Both the position numbers and the translations under genes were made by a program. DNA of 25,781 nt. Origin: HXMU1420-2 sp040830545. GTDB taxonomy: Bacteria; Pseudomonadota; Alphaproteobacteria; Rhodobacterales; Rhodobacteraceae. Below the pieces are notes generated by a model, which did no database searches, was not told the DNA's origin, and saw nothing but the letters and a program-made list of their open reading frames with translations. The stretch lies in contig JBFOMB010000066.1 in NCBI GenBank assembly GCA_040830545.1, forward strand, positions 1 through 25,781, read 5' to 3'. Below are positions 10,093-17,770 of the stretch, one piece after another (within the stretch, counting starts at the first letter, position 1; every line of letters begins with the position of its first letter).

Positions 10093-10124
10093 AGATGTGG
10101 GGAGCGCGGTGTGATCACGCAAGG
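10093..10124 (-). promoter_or_regulatory. clpB: Possible sigma-32 (RpoH) promoter of clpB
   Basis: The minus strand reads CCTTGCG, then about 15 nt, then CCCCACATCT, resembling the heat-shock consensus CTTGAA...CCCCATNT. It lies 74-105 bp before the clpB start, in the gap after the short-chain dehydrogenase gene. clpB is a classic RpoH target, which supports the reading, but the -35 match is partial. Confidence 0.42.
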
Positions 10125-10166
10125 GGCACGGGGCGGATTCTACGCGGAATCTGCACGGAATTTTCG

Positions 10167-10994
10167 CTAAATTCCCGGGGATACGCCGCCCGCCACGGGC
10201 AGGTTGATGCCTGTCACGTAATTGCCGCCAGGACCTGCCAGATAGGCCACGGCCTCCGCCACATCCGCTGGCAGTCCGGCATCCCGCAGGGCCACGGGCG
10301 CATAGCGGTGCGCCTTGATCTCGTCGATGGTCATATCAGTCTCCGCCGCCAGTCGCGTGTTGGCGGCCATGTGCATGTCGGTCGCGATGAACCCCGGGCA
10401 GACGGTGTTGCAGCGGATGCCATCGGACCCAAACTCGGCAGCCAACGTTTTGGTCAGTCCCACCAACCCATGTTTCATTGCTGTGTAGGCTCCAAATCCT
10501 GCCTCGGCCCCCAGCGACCCTGTGGAGCCGATATTGATGATCCTGCCCGCCTGCTGCTTTTTCATCTGAGGGATCACCGCCTGACACAGGCGCATTGGCC
10601 CCAGCAGGTTCACAGCAAAGCTCGTGGTCCATTGCTCGGGCGTGGTGGACAGGAAATTGTTGGACCCTGCCAACGATCCTGCGTTGTTCACAAGGATGTC
10701 GATCCGACCGAAACAATCCAGAGTTTTGCTGATGCAGGCTTCAATGTCGTCCTGAGATGTCACGTCCAACCGGACCGCCGACGCCTGCCCACCGGCATCT
10801 TCGATCTGGCCCACCAACTCCGCCAGCAAATCCAGCCGGTAACGGAGCACTCCATTAACGTCGACGTCTCCTTCCAGATCACCGACAACAACGTGCGCCC
10901 CGTCCCGCGCCAACCGCAACGCAATTGCACGCCCGATTCCCTGCGGCGTCGACGCGCCCGTGACCAATGCGACCTGACCAGAAAGCAAACCCAT
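10167..10994 (-). CDS. Short-chain dehydrogenase/reductase (SDR)
   Basis: This is a 275-residue classical SDR oxidoreductase. It has the NAD(P)-binding glycine motif TGASTPQGIG (12-21), the NNAG motif at 103-106 and the catalytic Tyr170-x3-Lys174 (YTAMK), with the serine in the INIGSTGS strand near 157-160. Asp39 after the second strand favours NAD(H) over NADP(H). The substrate cannot be told. The ATG at 10994 has GGAGG 6 nt upstream and is preferred over an in-frame TTG six bases earlier. An unusual insertion around 41-55 (EGDVDVNGVLRYR) follows the second strand. It is upstream of clpB on the same strand and divergent from pyrF. Confidence 0.93.
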   Translation of the reverse strand: MGLLSGQVALVTGASTPQGIGRAIALRLARDGAHVVVGDLEGDVDVNGVLRYRLDLLAELVGQIEDAGGQASAVRLDVTSQDDIEACISKTLDCFGRIDILVNNAGSLAGSNNFLSTTPEQWTTSFAVNLLGPMRLCQAVIPQMKKQQAGRIINIGSTGSLGAEAGFGAYTAMKHGLVGLTKTLAAEFGSDGIRCNTVCPGFIATDMHMAANTRLAAETDMTIDEIKAHRYAPVALRDAGLPADVAEAVAYLAGPGGNYVTGINLPVAGGVSPGI

Positions 10995-11121
10995 ACCCAA
11001 CCTCCATCGTTCCCCTCAGCGCTACACAATCCCAACGAAGCAGCAAGCACGAACACCACTGGACCCAATCACCCCATAAGACTAAAGAAGCACAAATCCC
11101 CAAAATCCAAGGAGCGCCCCT

Positions 11122-11829
11122 ATGTCCGACGACCGCCTGATCGTAGCCCTCGACGTCCCTCATGCCGTTGCAGGATTGGAATTGGCCTCCAAACTCGGTG
11201 ACAGCGTCAGCTTCTACAAAATCGGGCTGGGCATGTTGACTGGTGGCGGGCTGGCGTTGGCCAACGAACTGAAACAGGACCATGGGAAGCGTATTTTCCT
11301 GGACATGAAGCTGTTCGACATCAGCGCAACGGTCGAAGCTGCGGTGCGGGGGCTGGCGCAGTTCGATCTGGATTTCCTGACGGTGCAGGGGGACCCTCAC
11401 GTGGTGCGCGCGGCAAAGATCGGGGCAGAGAAGTCCGACATGAAGATCCTTGCCGTGACAGTTCTAACGTCGCTGGACCGGGGCGATCTGGATGCGTCGA
11501 TGATGCGCGATGGAGCGGTTCCGGAAATTGCGATTGAGCGCGCCGCGCGCGCGTTCGAGGCCGGGGCGGACGGAGTCATTTCCTCGCCCCAGGAAGCGTC
11601 CGCTATCCGTGCTCTGCCCGAAGCGGCAGGCAAACTGATCGTGACGCCCGGCGTCCGTCCCGAAGGCGCGGCACTGGGCGATCAGAAGCGCATCGCGACC
11701 CCTGCCACTGCCGTTCAGGACGGCGCAGATCATATCGTGGTTGGTCGTCCAATCTGGCAGGCGCCTGATCCGCAAGGGGTCGTACGCTCCATTCTCGCCG
11801 ATTTGCAGGGCATTCCACGCGCCGCCTGA
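11122..11829 (+). CDS. pyrF: Orotidine 5'-phosphate decarboxylase
   Basis: PyrF catalyses the last step of UMP synthesis, decarboxylating OMP in the cytosol. The 235-residue product is of normal length. The catalytic Asp-x-Lys-x2-Asp motif is seen as Asp61, Lys63 and Asp66 in LDMKLFDI, with Asp11 and Lys33 as further active-site residues. The phosphate-binding end is VVGRPIWQAPDP. The motif reads MKLFDIS where most relatives have LKLHDIP, a mild deviation. AAGGAGC lies about 6 nt before the ATG at 11122. It is divergent from the SDR gene and is followed by two hairpins, so it is probably monocistronic. Confidence 0.97.
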   Translation: MSDDRLIVALDVPHAVAGLELASKLGDSVSFYKIGLGMLTGGGLALANELKQDHGKRIFLDMKLFDISATVEAAVRGLAQFDLDFLTVQGDPHVVRAAKIGAEKSDMKILAVTVLTSLDRGDLDASMMRDGAVPEIAIERAARAFEAGADGVISSPQEASAIRALPEAAGKLIVTPGVRPEGAALGDQKRIATPATAVQDGADHIVVGRPIWQAPDPQGVVRSILADLQGIPRAA

Positions 11830-11839
11830 ACTGTGCCCT

Positions 11840-11861
11840 GAATGCCACAAAACCGGCATTC
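11840..11861 (+). repeat. Inverted repeat after pyrF
   Basis: GAATGCC and GGCATTC form a perfect 7-bp stem with an 8-nt loop just 11 nt after the pyrF stop. There is no T-tract, so it may be an mRNA-stabilising hairpin upstream of the real terminator at 11967. Confidence 0.45.
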
Positions 11862-11966
11862 TCCGGGAGGGTCAGGAAATCCGGACTATCCAGTTACCTG
11901 TGGTTCAGGCACGCTATGGTTGAGACACTCCCCCAACGAACCTTTTCTTCCTGTGGTTCGTTACCT

Positions 11967-11996
11967 CCCCCCGCATAATCCGCGGGGGGTCTTTCT
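11967..11996 (+). terminator. Rho-independent terminator of pyrF
   Basis: CCCCCCGC and GCGGGGGG form an 8-bp perfect stem around ATAATCC, followed by TCTTTCT. It lies 137 bp after the pyrF stop. Between pyrF and this site a 10-bp direct repeat CCTGTGGTTC occurs twice (11897-11906 and 11950-11959), of unknown meaning. Confidence 0.8.
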
Positions 11997-12117
11997 GAAT
12001 ACCATCGGATTCTGCAACCTGCCAAAACGACGCTCGGTCAGACGTGCCTTGCAGTTGATCCAACCGGGAATGACCCTAGGATACCGGGTACCAGCCCAGA
12101 CCCGAGGAGAGTCGTTC

Positions 12118-12648
12118 GTGAAAAACCTATCCATCGTCGCCGCCGTTTCCTGTGCCATTGCAGCCACTACTGCGTTTGCCAAGGACGAGGTCGGAATCCT
12201 GCCTAACGCAGACAGCCTGTTCCAGAAGTGGGGTGAGGAAAGTGGCTGGACGATTTATGCCGACCGGTCGCGCAACAGCTGCCTGATCGAAAAGACGGAC
12301 GAGTCGGGCAATGTTGTCCAGATGGGCCTGACCGAAGTGCGCTCGGTTGGCTATCTGGGGATTTTCACCAAGGCAGATATTGATCTGGAAGAGGGTGAAG
12401 ACCCAGTGATCGTCGCCTTTGATGACGCCGTCTTTACCGGAATGGCAACGCGCAAAACCAAACATCTGCCGGACGGGTACAAAGGCGGCTATGTGCTGAC
12501 GGACGATCCGCAATTCGTCGATTTGGTTCAGCGTAAATACGAGATGATCGTGTTTCCGGGCGAGGAATATGCGATTGCCATTAACCTCGACGGCAGCATG
12601 AAAGCCATCGACGCCGCGCGCAAATGTAACGAAGACCTCAGCGGTTAA
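12118..12648 (+). CDS. Exported protein of unknown function
   Basis: I do not recognise this 176-residue protein. It begins with a clear Sec signal peptide (residues 1-21, ending TAFA before KDE), so it is probably periplasmic. Only two cysteines remain in the mature part, Cys55 (NSCLIEK) and Cys170 (ARKCNED), placed near its two ends and likely to form a disulfide. The general pattern, with a cysteine early and a terminal LDGSMKAIDAARKC segment, is reminiscent of small periplasmic proteins of the IalB type, but I cannot assign the family. The GTG at 12118 is chosen because GAGGAGA lies about 7 nt upstream and the signal peptide starts there; a longer frame to 11842 would run through the pyrF terminator. 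Confidence 0.8.
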   Translation: MKNLSIVAAVSCAIAATTAFAKDEVGILPNADSLFQKWGEESGWTIYADRSRNSCLIEKTDESGNVVQMGLTEVRSVGYLGIFTKADIDLEEGEDPVIVAFDDAVFTGMATRKTKHLPDGYKGGYVLTDDPQFVDLVQRKYEMIVFPGEEYAIAINLDGSMKAIDAARKCNEDLSG

Positions 12649-12659
12649 GCGCCTTGCCG

Positions 12660-13907
12660 TCAGATTTTGATGTGTTTGTCTGACGGCACCAGCGCGTTGA
12701 TCTGCCGGACATGTTCCGGCAAGCAGCGCGTCAGGAAGTCATATCGCTCGACAACGGACGCCCGCGCTGCCGGGCCCAAATGCGCGTAGTCATCAGGTTT
12801 GGCCAGCACATCACTGACCTGCGCGGCCAATGCTTCGTGATCGAAGAAATCCACCAACATTCCGGTTTTGCCATGCTCTATCGCCTCGCGAACCGGCAGA
12901 ACATCAGAGGCGACAATTGTCGCCTCCATCGACATGGCTTCCAGCAAAGACCAGCTGAGCACAAATGGCATGGTCAGGTATATATGACACCGGCTGAGTC
13001 GAATGACGTCGCAGAATTTCGAATAGGGCACCTGCCCCAGGAAATGCACGCGGTCCCAGTCGACCAGATGGCCGACCTGCGCTTCCATCTCGCCGCGAAA
13101 CCCGCCCTGATGTTTGCTCTTGCGCCCATAAGACACGTCGTTGCCACCGAGGATCAAAACCCGCGCATTTGGGCGGGCCTTCTGAATCTCCGGCAGCGCC
13201 TTCATGAACACATGGAACCCGCGCGTATGTTCCATGTTGCGCGCTATATACGTGAATACCTCGTCCTCGCGGGTCAGTTCACGGTCCAGCCGCCCTAAAC
13301 CCAACTTCACATTCCGGTCGGGCACCAGCTTGTCAGTTCTGATCCCATCGTGACAGACATACATCTTGTCATGGAAACTCGGCGGGAAGGTGTCGCGTTG
13401 CCACATCGTCGGCGCGGTGCCCTTGTCGACCACGTGGATATTGGCAAACGGCACAGCATTGCGCGCATGCAGCAGGAACGGAGTGTGATCCGTCACCTTG
13501 TCATTGGGATCGAACCCAACAGGTCCGCCCTTGGCCCGATAGAAATATTCAAAGAAGCCGAGTATCGGGACGTCCTTCCAAACCTCTTTGAAAAACAGCA
13601 GCTCACCCCAGCCTGTGTGGCCCAGCACGATGTCCGGTTTGAATCCGTCCTTCCGCTCCAGATCCCGCGCCGCCATGGCCGCGCCAAACCCGGCGCCAGA
13701 GGCTTCTTCCCACACTTTTGACAGGCCATAGGCATCCTGCGCCGGACGGTGGTGCGTTGAATACCGCACGGTCCGCACACCTGGAATGCTCGGGGCATCC
13801 TTGCGTTGGGTCAGGAAAACCAATTCGTGCTCGCCCTGCGCGGCAAGCCATTGGACCATCTCGCGATATTGGCCCGGCATATTCTGGTGAACAAACAGGA
13901 TTTTCAT
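12660..13907 (-). CDS. Glycosyltransferase, GT4-like
   Basis: The 415-residue product looks like a retaining GT-B glycosyltransferase of the GT4 group. It starts MKILFVHQNMPGQYR, the usual first strand and glycine loop of the N-terminal domain. The C-terminal domain carries a nucleotide-sugar region, PFVLSWSLLEAMSMEATIVASD (about 315-336), with the Glu of the EAM motif, followed by PVREAIEHGKTGMLV. The donor and acceptor are unknown; such enzymes usually build capsule, exopolysaccharide or lipopolysaccharide. The ATG at 13907 is preferred to an upstream TTG because the fold begins there, though the ribosome binding site is weak. It converges on the exported-protein gene and is divergent from the DUF2793 gene. 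Confidence 0.87.
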   Translation of the reverse strand: MKILFVHQNMPGQYREMVQWLAAQGEHELVFLTQRKDAPSIPGVRTVRYSTHHRPAQDAYGLSKVWEEASGAGFGAAMAARDLERKDGFKPDIVLGHTGWGELLFFKEVWKDVPILGFFEYFYRAKGGPVGFDPNDKVTDHTPFLLHARNAVPFANIHVVDKGTAPTMWQRDTFPPSFHDKMYVCHDGIRTDKLVPDRNVKLGLGRLDRELTREDEVFTYIARNMEHTRGFHVFMKALPEIQKARPNARVLILGGNDVSYGRKSKHQGGFRGEMEAQVGHLVDWDRVHFLGQVPYSKFCDVIRLSRCHIYLTMPFVLSWSLLEAMSMEATIVASDVLPVREAIEHGKTGMLVDFFDHEALAAQVSDVLAKPDDYAHLGPAARASVVERYDFLTRCLPEHVRQINALVPSDKHIKI

Positions 13908-14095
13908 GGTTGTGCCGTTGTACCGGAACGGCAAGGCGTTTCAATACTCCGTCCATTGGCCCGTCAATTTCTGCACTCCCCTATGGTGTTCGCGCACGAC
14001 TTAACGATCCGTGAACAGGTCGCGCGGATGAATTGCAAAGCGTTCAGGATGTCCCGGCACTGTTTTGTACAACCGAGTCACTGGGAGCCGCCGGC

Positions 14096-15481
14096 ATGTC
14101 ACAATCCTCGCCAATTCTTTCGCTGCCTTACATTCAGCCCTCACAGGCGCAAAAACACGTCACACATAACGAGGCGCTGCAAACCCTCGACCTGATCGTA
14201 CAATTGCGGGTGGAGGCTGTGGACCTAACCGCTCCGCCCCCGTCGCCTGTCGAAGGCCAGGCGTTTATCCCGGCGGTGGGTGCATCCGGGCCATGGGCAG
14301 GGCACGCACAGCAAATTGCCGTATGGCGCGACAATGGGTGGTCTTATCTGTCGCCGCAGCCCGGATGGCGGGCTTGGGATCTGGCTGCTGAAACCATCCG
14401 CGTCTGGACCGGGACCGCGTGGGAGGTGCCCGCGTTGGACACCAACAACCTGTCAGGCGTTGGGATTGGCGCAACGGCAGATGCCACGAACGTGCTGGCC
14501 GCGTCAGGACCGGCCAGCCTGCTGACACATTCCGGCGCGGGCCATCAGCTCAAGATCAACAAATCCGGCACGGGTGAAACGGCGTCTGTGCTGTTCCAAT
14601 CCGACTGGGCTGGACACGCCGAATTGGGCCTTGCCGGGAACACTGACTTCTCGGTCAAAGTTTCTCCGGACGGGTCCGCATGGACTGATGCAGTTGTGGT
14701 CGCCGCCGATACCGGTCGCGTTGGGATCAATGCCGCCACGCCTGAGGCCCGCGCCGACATTCGCGCAGAAACCGGAGAACCGGTGATACGGGCCACCACG
14801 CCAGACCCGGTTTTCGCATCCACGGCCTTTGAGGTCGTCGTAGACCGCGCTGCCAACACGGCGTTCGACTTCGCTCGCTTCACTTCCTCCGGTCAGGGCG
14901 ATCTGGCCTTTCGCTTTGCGGGGGACGGCAACGCAACCTGTGATGGGTCCTGGACCGGTGGTGGCGCGGACTATGCGGAATACTTCGAATGGGCCGACGG
15001 GAACCCGCATAATGAGGATCGTCGCGGTCTGTCCGTTGTCCTGGACGGCAGAAAAATTCGCCCCGCGCAGGCAGGGGAGCAACCTATTGGCGTCATCTCG
15101 GCCACGCCGTCTGTCATCGGGGATGGCGACATCGGACATTGGAAAGACAAATATCTGCGCGACGCATTTGGTGCTGTCCTGACCGAAGAATACGAGGTGC
15201 AGGTCTGGGAAGGGGAAACCGGTCAGCAGGTGGCGGAAGCTGACACCGTGCCAGAGAACGTCATTGTTCCTGAGGTTGCCGCGCGCCAAGTGATGACCCG
15301 TCGCGTGGTGAACCCGGACTATGACGCGACCGCCGTCTACTCTTCTCGCGCGGAGCGACCGGAGTGGGCGATTGTTGGACTGATGGGCAAACTGCGTTTG
15401 CGCACCGGCCAGCCGACCGATCCCCGCTGGCAACGCATGCATCAAATTTCCGACGATGTGGAGGAATGGCTGATCCGGTGA
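14096..15481 (+). CDS. DUF2793 / peptidase G2 spike-like protein
   Basis: The 461-residue product has a DUF2793-type N-terminal part (about 1-110: LSLPYIQPSQAQKHVTHNEA and tryptophan-rich repeats), a central beta-rich region, and a C-terminal domain from about 280 that resembles peptidase G2, the self-cleaving intramolecular chaperone of phage appendage proteins (GGADYAEYFEWADGN at 288-302, then DRRGLSVVLDG and PIGVIS). Such proteins form trimeric fibres or spikes and remove their own C-terminal chaperone. No other phage gene is near. Related DUF2793 proteins occur, to my memory, with gene transfer agent spike loci in Rhodobacterales. GGGAG is about 8 nt before the ATG at 14096. A terminator follows at 15543. 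Confidence 0.82.
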   Translation: MSQSSPILSLPYIQPSQAQKHVTHNEALQTLDLIVQLRVEAVDLTAPPPSPVEGQAFIPAVGASGPWAGHAQQIAVWRDNGWSYLSPQPGWRAWDLAAETIRVWTGTAWEVPALDTNNLSGVGIGATADATNVLAASGPASLLTHSGAGHQLKINKSGTGETASVLFQSDWAGHAELGLAGNTDFSVKVSPDGSAWTDAVVVAADTGRVGINAATPEARADIRAETGEPVIRATTPDPVFASTAFEVVVDRAANTAFDFARFTSSGQGDLAFRFAGDGNATCDGSWTGGGADYAEYFEWADGNPHNEDRRGLSVVLDGRKIRPAQAGEQPIGVISATPSVIGDGDIGHWKDKYLRDAFGAVLTEEYEVQVWEGETGQQVAEADTVPENVIVPEVAARQVMTRRVVNPDYDATAVYSSRAERPEWAIVGLMGKLRLRTGQPTDPRWQRMHQISDDVEEWLIR

Positions 15482-15542
15482 ACCTGCCGTTCCGCACCTA
15501 CACGCTGGCACCACATTGACATCAGACCAGAATTCCACGGGA

Positions 15543-15577
15543 ATGGGCGCAACCAAGGAGCGCCCATGTTCTTTTTC
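15543..15577 (+). terminator. Rho-independent terminator after the DUF2793 gene
   Basis: ATGGGCGC and GCGCCCAT pair perfectly over 8 bp around a 9-nt loop (15543-15567), followed by GTTCTTTTT. It separates the spike-like gene from gnd. Confidence 0.85.
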
Positions 15578-15654
15578 GATTCCCGATACCCCAGTATTTT
15601 CCGATCACGCACAACAACGCAAGTTTGCGCCCGTTGCCGCAAGGAGCACGTGGC

Positions 15655-17073
15655 ATGAGCGACATCGGATTGATTGGCCTAGGCACTATGGGCGCAATGT
15701 TGTCGCTCAACATCGCGGATCACGGGTTCGACATCTCGGTCTTCAACCGCACGACCGAAAAAACCCATGCCTTTGTGGCCGACGCCGGTGATCTGGCAGC
15801 CCGGATCACGCCCTGCGAGTCACTGGAAGCGTTGGTCAATTCGCTAGACCGCCCGCGCCGGATCATCCTGATGGTTCCGGCTGGCCCGGCAGTGGACGAA
15901 CAGATCGCCGCATTGGCGCCGTTGCTGGACCCCGATGACATGATCATCGACGCGGGCAACGCGAATTTCCGCGACACCAACCGCCGTGCGACCACTGTCA
16001 CCGGCGTACAGTTCATGGGCATCGGCGTGTCCGGTGGGGAAGAAGGCGCACGGTTTGGCCCGGCCATCATGGGCGGCGGTCCCCGACAGGCCTGGGACTC
16101 GGTTGCGCCTATCCTCGAAGCGATCAGCGCAAAGTACAAAGGGGAGCCTTGCGCGAACTGGTTCGGTCCAGAGGGCGCAGGCCATTTCGTGAAAACCGTG
16201 CATAACGGCATTGAATATGCGGACATGCAGTTGATTGCTGAAGTGTATGGCATTCTCCGTGACGGCATGGGACGCAGCGCCGCGGAGTGTGCTGAGGTCT
16301 TTGCCAAATGGAACGAAGGCCCGCTGGAAAGCTACCTGATAGATATTTCGGCCCGCGTCGCTGGTGAAACCGATCCGGACACGGGGCAGCCTATGCTCGA
16401 CATCATTCTCGACCGCGCCGGGCAGAAGGGAACTGGTCGCTGGACCGCGATTGAGGCACAGCAGCTGGGCACGCCAATCCCGGTGATCGAGGCTGCGGTC
16501 GCTGCGCGCAACATGTCGGCAGCACTGGACGAACGAACCGAAGGCGAAGCGTTGTTCGGGCGCGGGCCGCAGACGATGACCACCAGCGACGTCACGTTGG
16601 ACGATTTGGAGGCTGCGCTGACCGCAGGCAAAATCATGTGTTACGCGCAAGGGTTTTCTCTGCTGGCCAAGGCGGGCGCGGATTATGGCTGGGACCTGCC
16701 GCTCGACACGGTTGCACGCACATGGCGCGAAGGCTGCATTATCCGGTCGGCGATGTTGAACGACATGGCGCAGGCGCTAGCTGAAAACGCCGGTCGTAGC
16801 CTGATCCATGCCCCTGCCTTCACCGCCATGATCCGCGGCACCGAACCGGCCCTGCGCAAGGTTACACTGGCGGCCCTGGCACATGGCATCCCGGCCCCTG
16901 CGCTTTCCGGTGCCCTGACATGGTTTGACACCATGCGCACCGCGCGCGGCACTGCGAACATGCTGCAAGCGCAACGCGATTTCTTTGGCGCGCACGGGTT
17001 TGAACGCACTGACCGTGACGGCACGGACTACCACGGCCCCTGGGCGCAATTCTGGACCAAGGACGCGGAATGA
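15655..17073 (+). CDS. gnd: 6-phosphogluconate dehydrogenase, decarboxylating
   Basis: This enzyme oxidises and decarboxylates 6-phosphogluconate to ribulose 5-phosphate, making NAD(P)H in the oxidative pentose phosphate pathway. The 472-residue product matches the long dimeric form. The Rossmann motif is GLIGLGTMG (5-13), the substrate signature GVSGGEEGARFGP lies at 124-136, and catalytic Lys180 and Glu187 are in KTVHNGIEY. ILDRAGQKGTGRW is also typical. AAGGAG lies 8 nt before the ATG at 15655. The stop codon overlaps the start of the XRE-cupin regulator by 4 nt (ATGA), so the two are translated together. No zwf or pgl gene is near. Confidence 0.96.
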   Translation: MSDIGLIGLGTMGAMLSLNIADHGFDISVFNRTTEKTHAFVADAGDLAARITPCESLEALVNSLDRPRRIILMVPAGPAVDEQIAALAPLLDPDDMIIDAGNANFRDTNRRATTVTGVQFMGIGVSGGEEGARFGPAIMGGGPRQAWDSVAPILEAISAKYKGEPCANWFGPEGAGHFVKTVHNGIEYADMQLIAEVYGILRDGMGRSAAECAEVFAKWNEGPLESYLIDISARVAGETDPDTGQPMLDIILDRAGQKGTGRWTAIEAQQLGTPIPVIEAAVAARNMSAALDERTEGEALFGRGPQTMTTSDVTLDDLEAALTAGKIMCYAQGFSLLAKAGADYGWDLPLDTVARTWREGCIIRSAMLNDMAQALAENAGRSLIHAPAFTAMIRGTEPALRKVTLAALAHGIPAPALSGALTWFDTMRTARGTANMLQAQRDFFGAHGFERTDRDGTDYHGPWAQFWTKDAE

Positions 17074-17693
17074 CGCCGCCGCTGACGCAAGACCCGCACA
17101 AACCGTCAGCAGCGGGGGAAAAGGTTCTGGAGGTCGCGATTGGTCGCGAATTGCGCGGGTTTCGGCGGCAGCACGGCATGACTGTCTCTGACCTGTCCAA
17201 GGCGACGGGATTGAGCATTGGCATGCTCAGCAAGATCGAAAATGGGCAGACCTCCCCTTCCCTCACCACCCTGCAAACACTGGCGCAGGCGCTAAGCGTT
17301 CCGCTCACCTCCTTCTTTCGCGGGTTTGAAGAACACCGTCCTGCGGTACACACCCGTGCAGGAGAGGCTGTGGAAATTGAACGGCAGGGAACACGAGCGG
17401 GGCATCAATACAACCTGCTGGGCCATCTTGGATCGAACACGGCTGGCGTGATGGTCGAACCCTATCTGATCACGCTAAACGAAGAATCCGACCGGTTTCC
17501 CGCCTTCCAACATGACGGGATCGAACTGATTTTCATGCTGGAGGGCGAGGTCGACTATCGCCACGGCGATCAGGTCTATCGCCTGCGCAAGGGCGACACG
17601 CTGTTCTTTGACGCCGACGCCCCGCACGGTCCCGAGGTGCTGGTTGACCTGCCTGCCCGCTATCTTTCGATCATTTCTTACCCACAGCAGTGA
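17070..17693 (+). CDS. XRE-family transcriptional regulator with cupin sensor domain
   Basis: The 207-residue product joins an N-terminal XRE helix-turn-helix (about 26-83, with SKATGLSIGMLSKIENGQTSPS) to a C-terminal cupin_2 domain (about 128-203). Possible cupin metal ligands are His148, Glu152 and His186. Regulators of this build often control nearby amine or amino-acid catabolic genes and bind a small effector in the cupin. It starts inside the gnd stop codon (ATGA) and ends 77 bp before the amidotransferase gene that opens the Glx/GlnT run, which is its most likely target. In many alphaproteobacteria a gene of this type stands next to glxBCD-glnT, to my memory. Confidence 0.92.
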   Translation: MTPPLTQDPHKPSAAGEKVLEVAIGRELRGFRRQHGMTVSDLSKATGLSIGMLSKIENGQTSPSLTTLQTLAQALSVPLTSFFRGFEEHRPAVHTRAGEAVEIERQGTRAGHQYNLLGHLGSNTAGVMVEPYLITLNEESDRFPAFQHDGIELIFMLEGEVDYRHGDQVYRLRKGDTLFFDADAPHGPEVLVDLPARYLSIISYPQQ

Positions 17694-17736
17694 AATTTGT
17701 TTCTTCACAGTTGAATCTCTGACCGAATCCACATTA

Positions 17737-17764
17737 TTCTCCGCACAAAGACGAAAACGGAGAA
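17737..17764 (+). promoter_or_regulatory. Inverted repeat covering the ribosome binding site of the amidotransferase gene
   Basis: TTCTCCG (17737-17743) and CGGAGAA (17758-17764) form a perfect 7-bp inverted repeat with a 14-nt spacer. The right arm contains the Shine-Dalgarno GGAGAA, 6 nt before the ATG at 17771. It could act as an RNA hairpin that hides the ribosome binding site, or as an operator for the upstream XRE regulator. Confidence 0.45.
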
Positions 17765-17770
17765 CAGGCC

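Noticed and set aside
14096..15481. Prophage remnant
   Set aside because: Only one phage-type gene is present; there is no integrase, capsid, terminase, lysis gene or attachment repeat around it.
14504..15556. 350-codon open frame on the minus strand
   Set aside because: Antisense to the DUF2793/peptidase G2 gene, no domain, no ribosome binding site.
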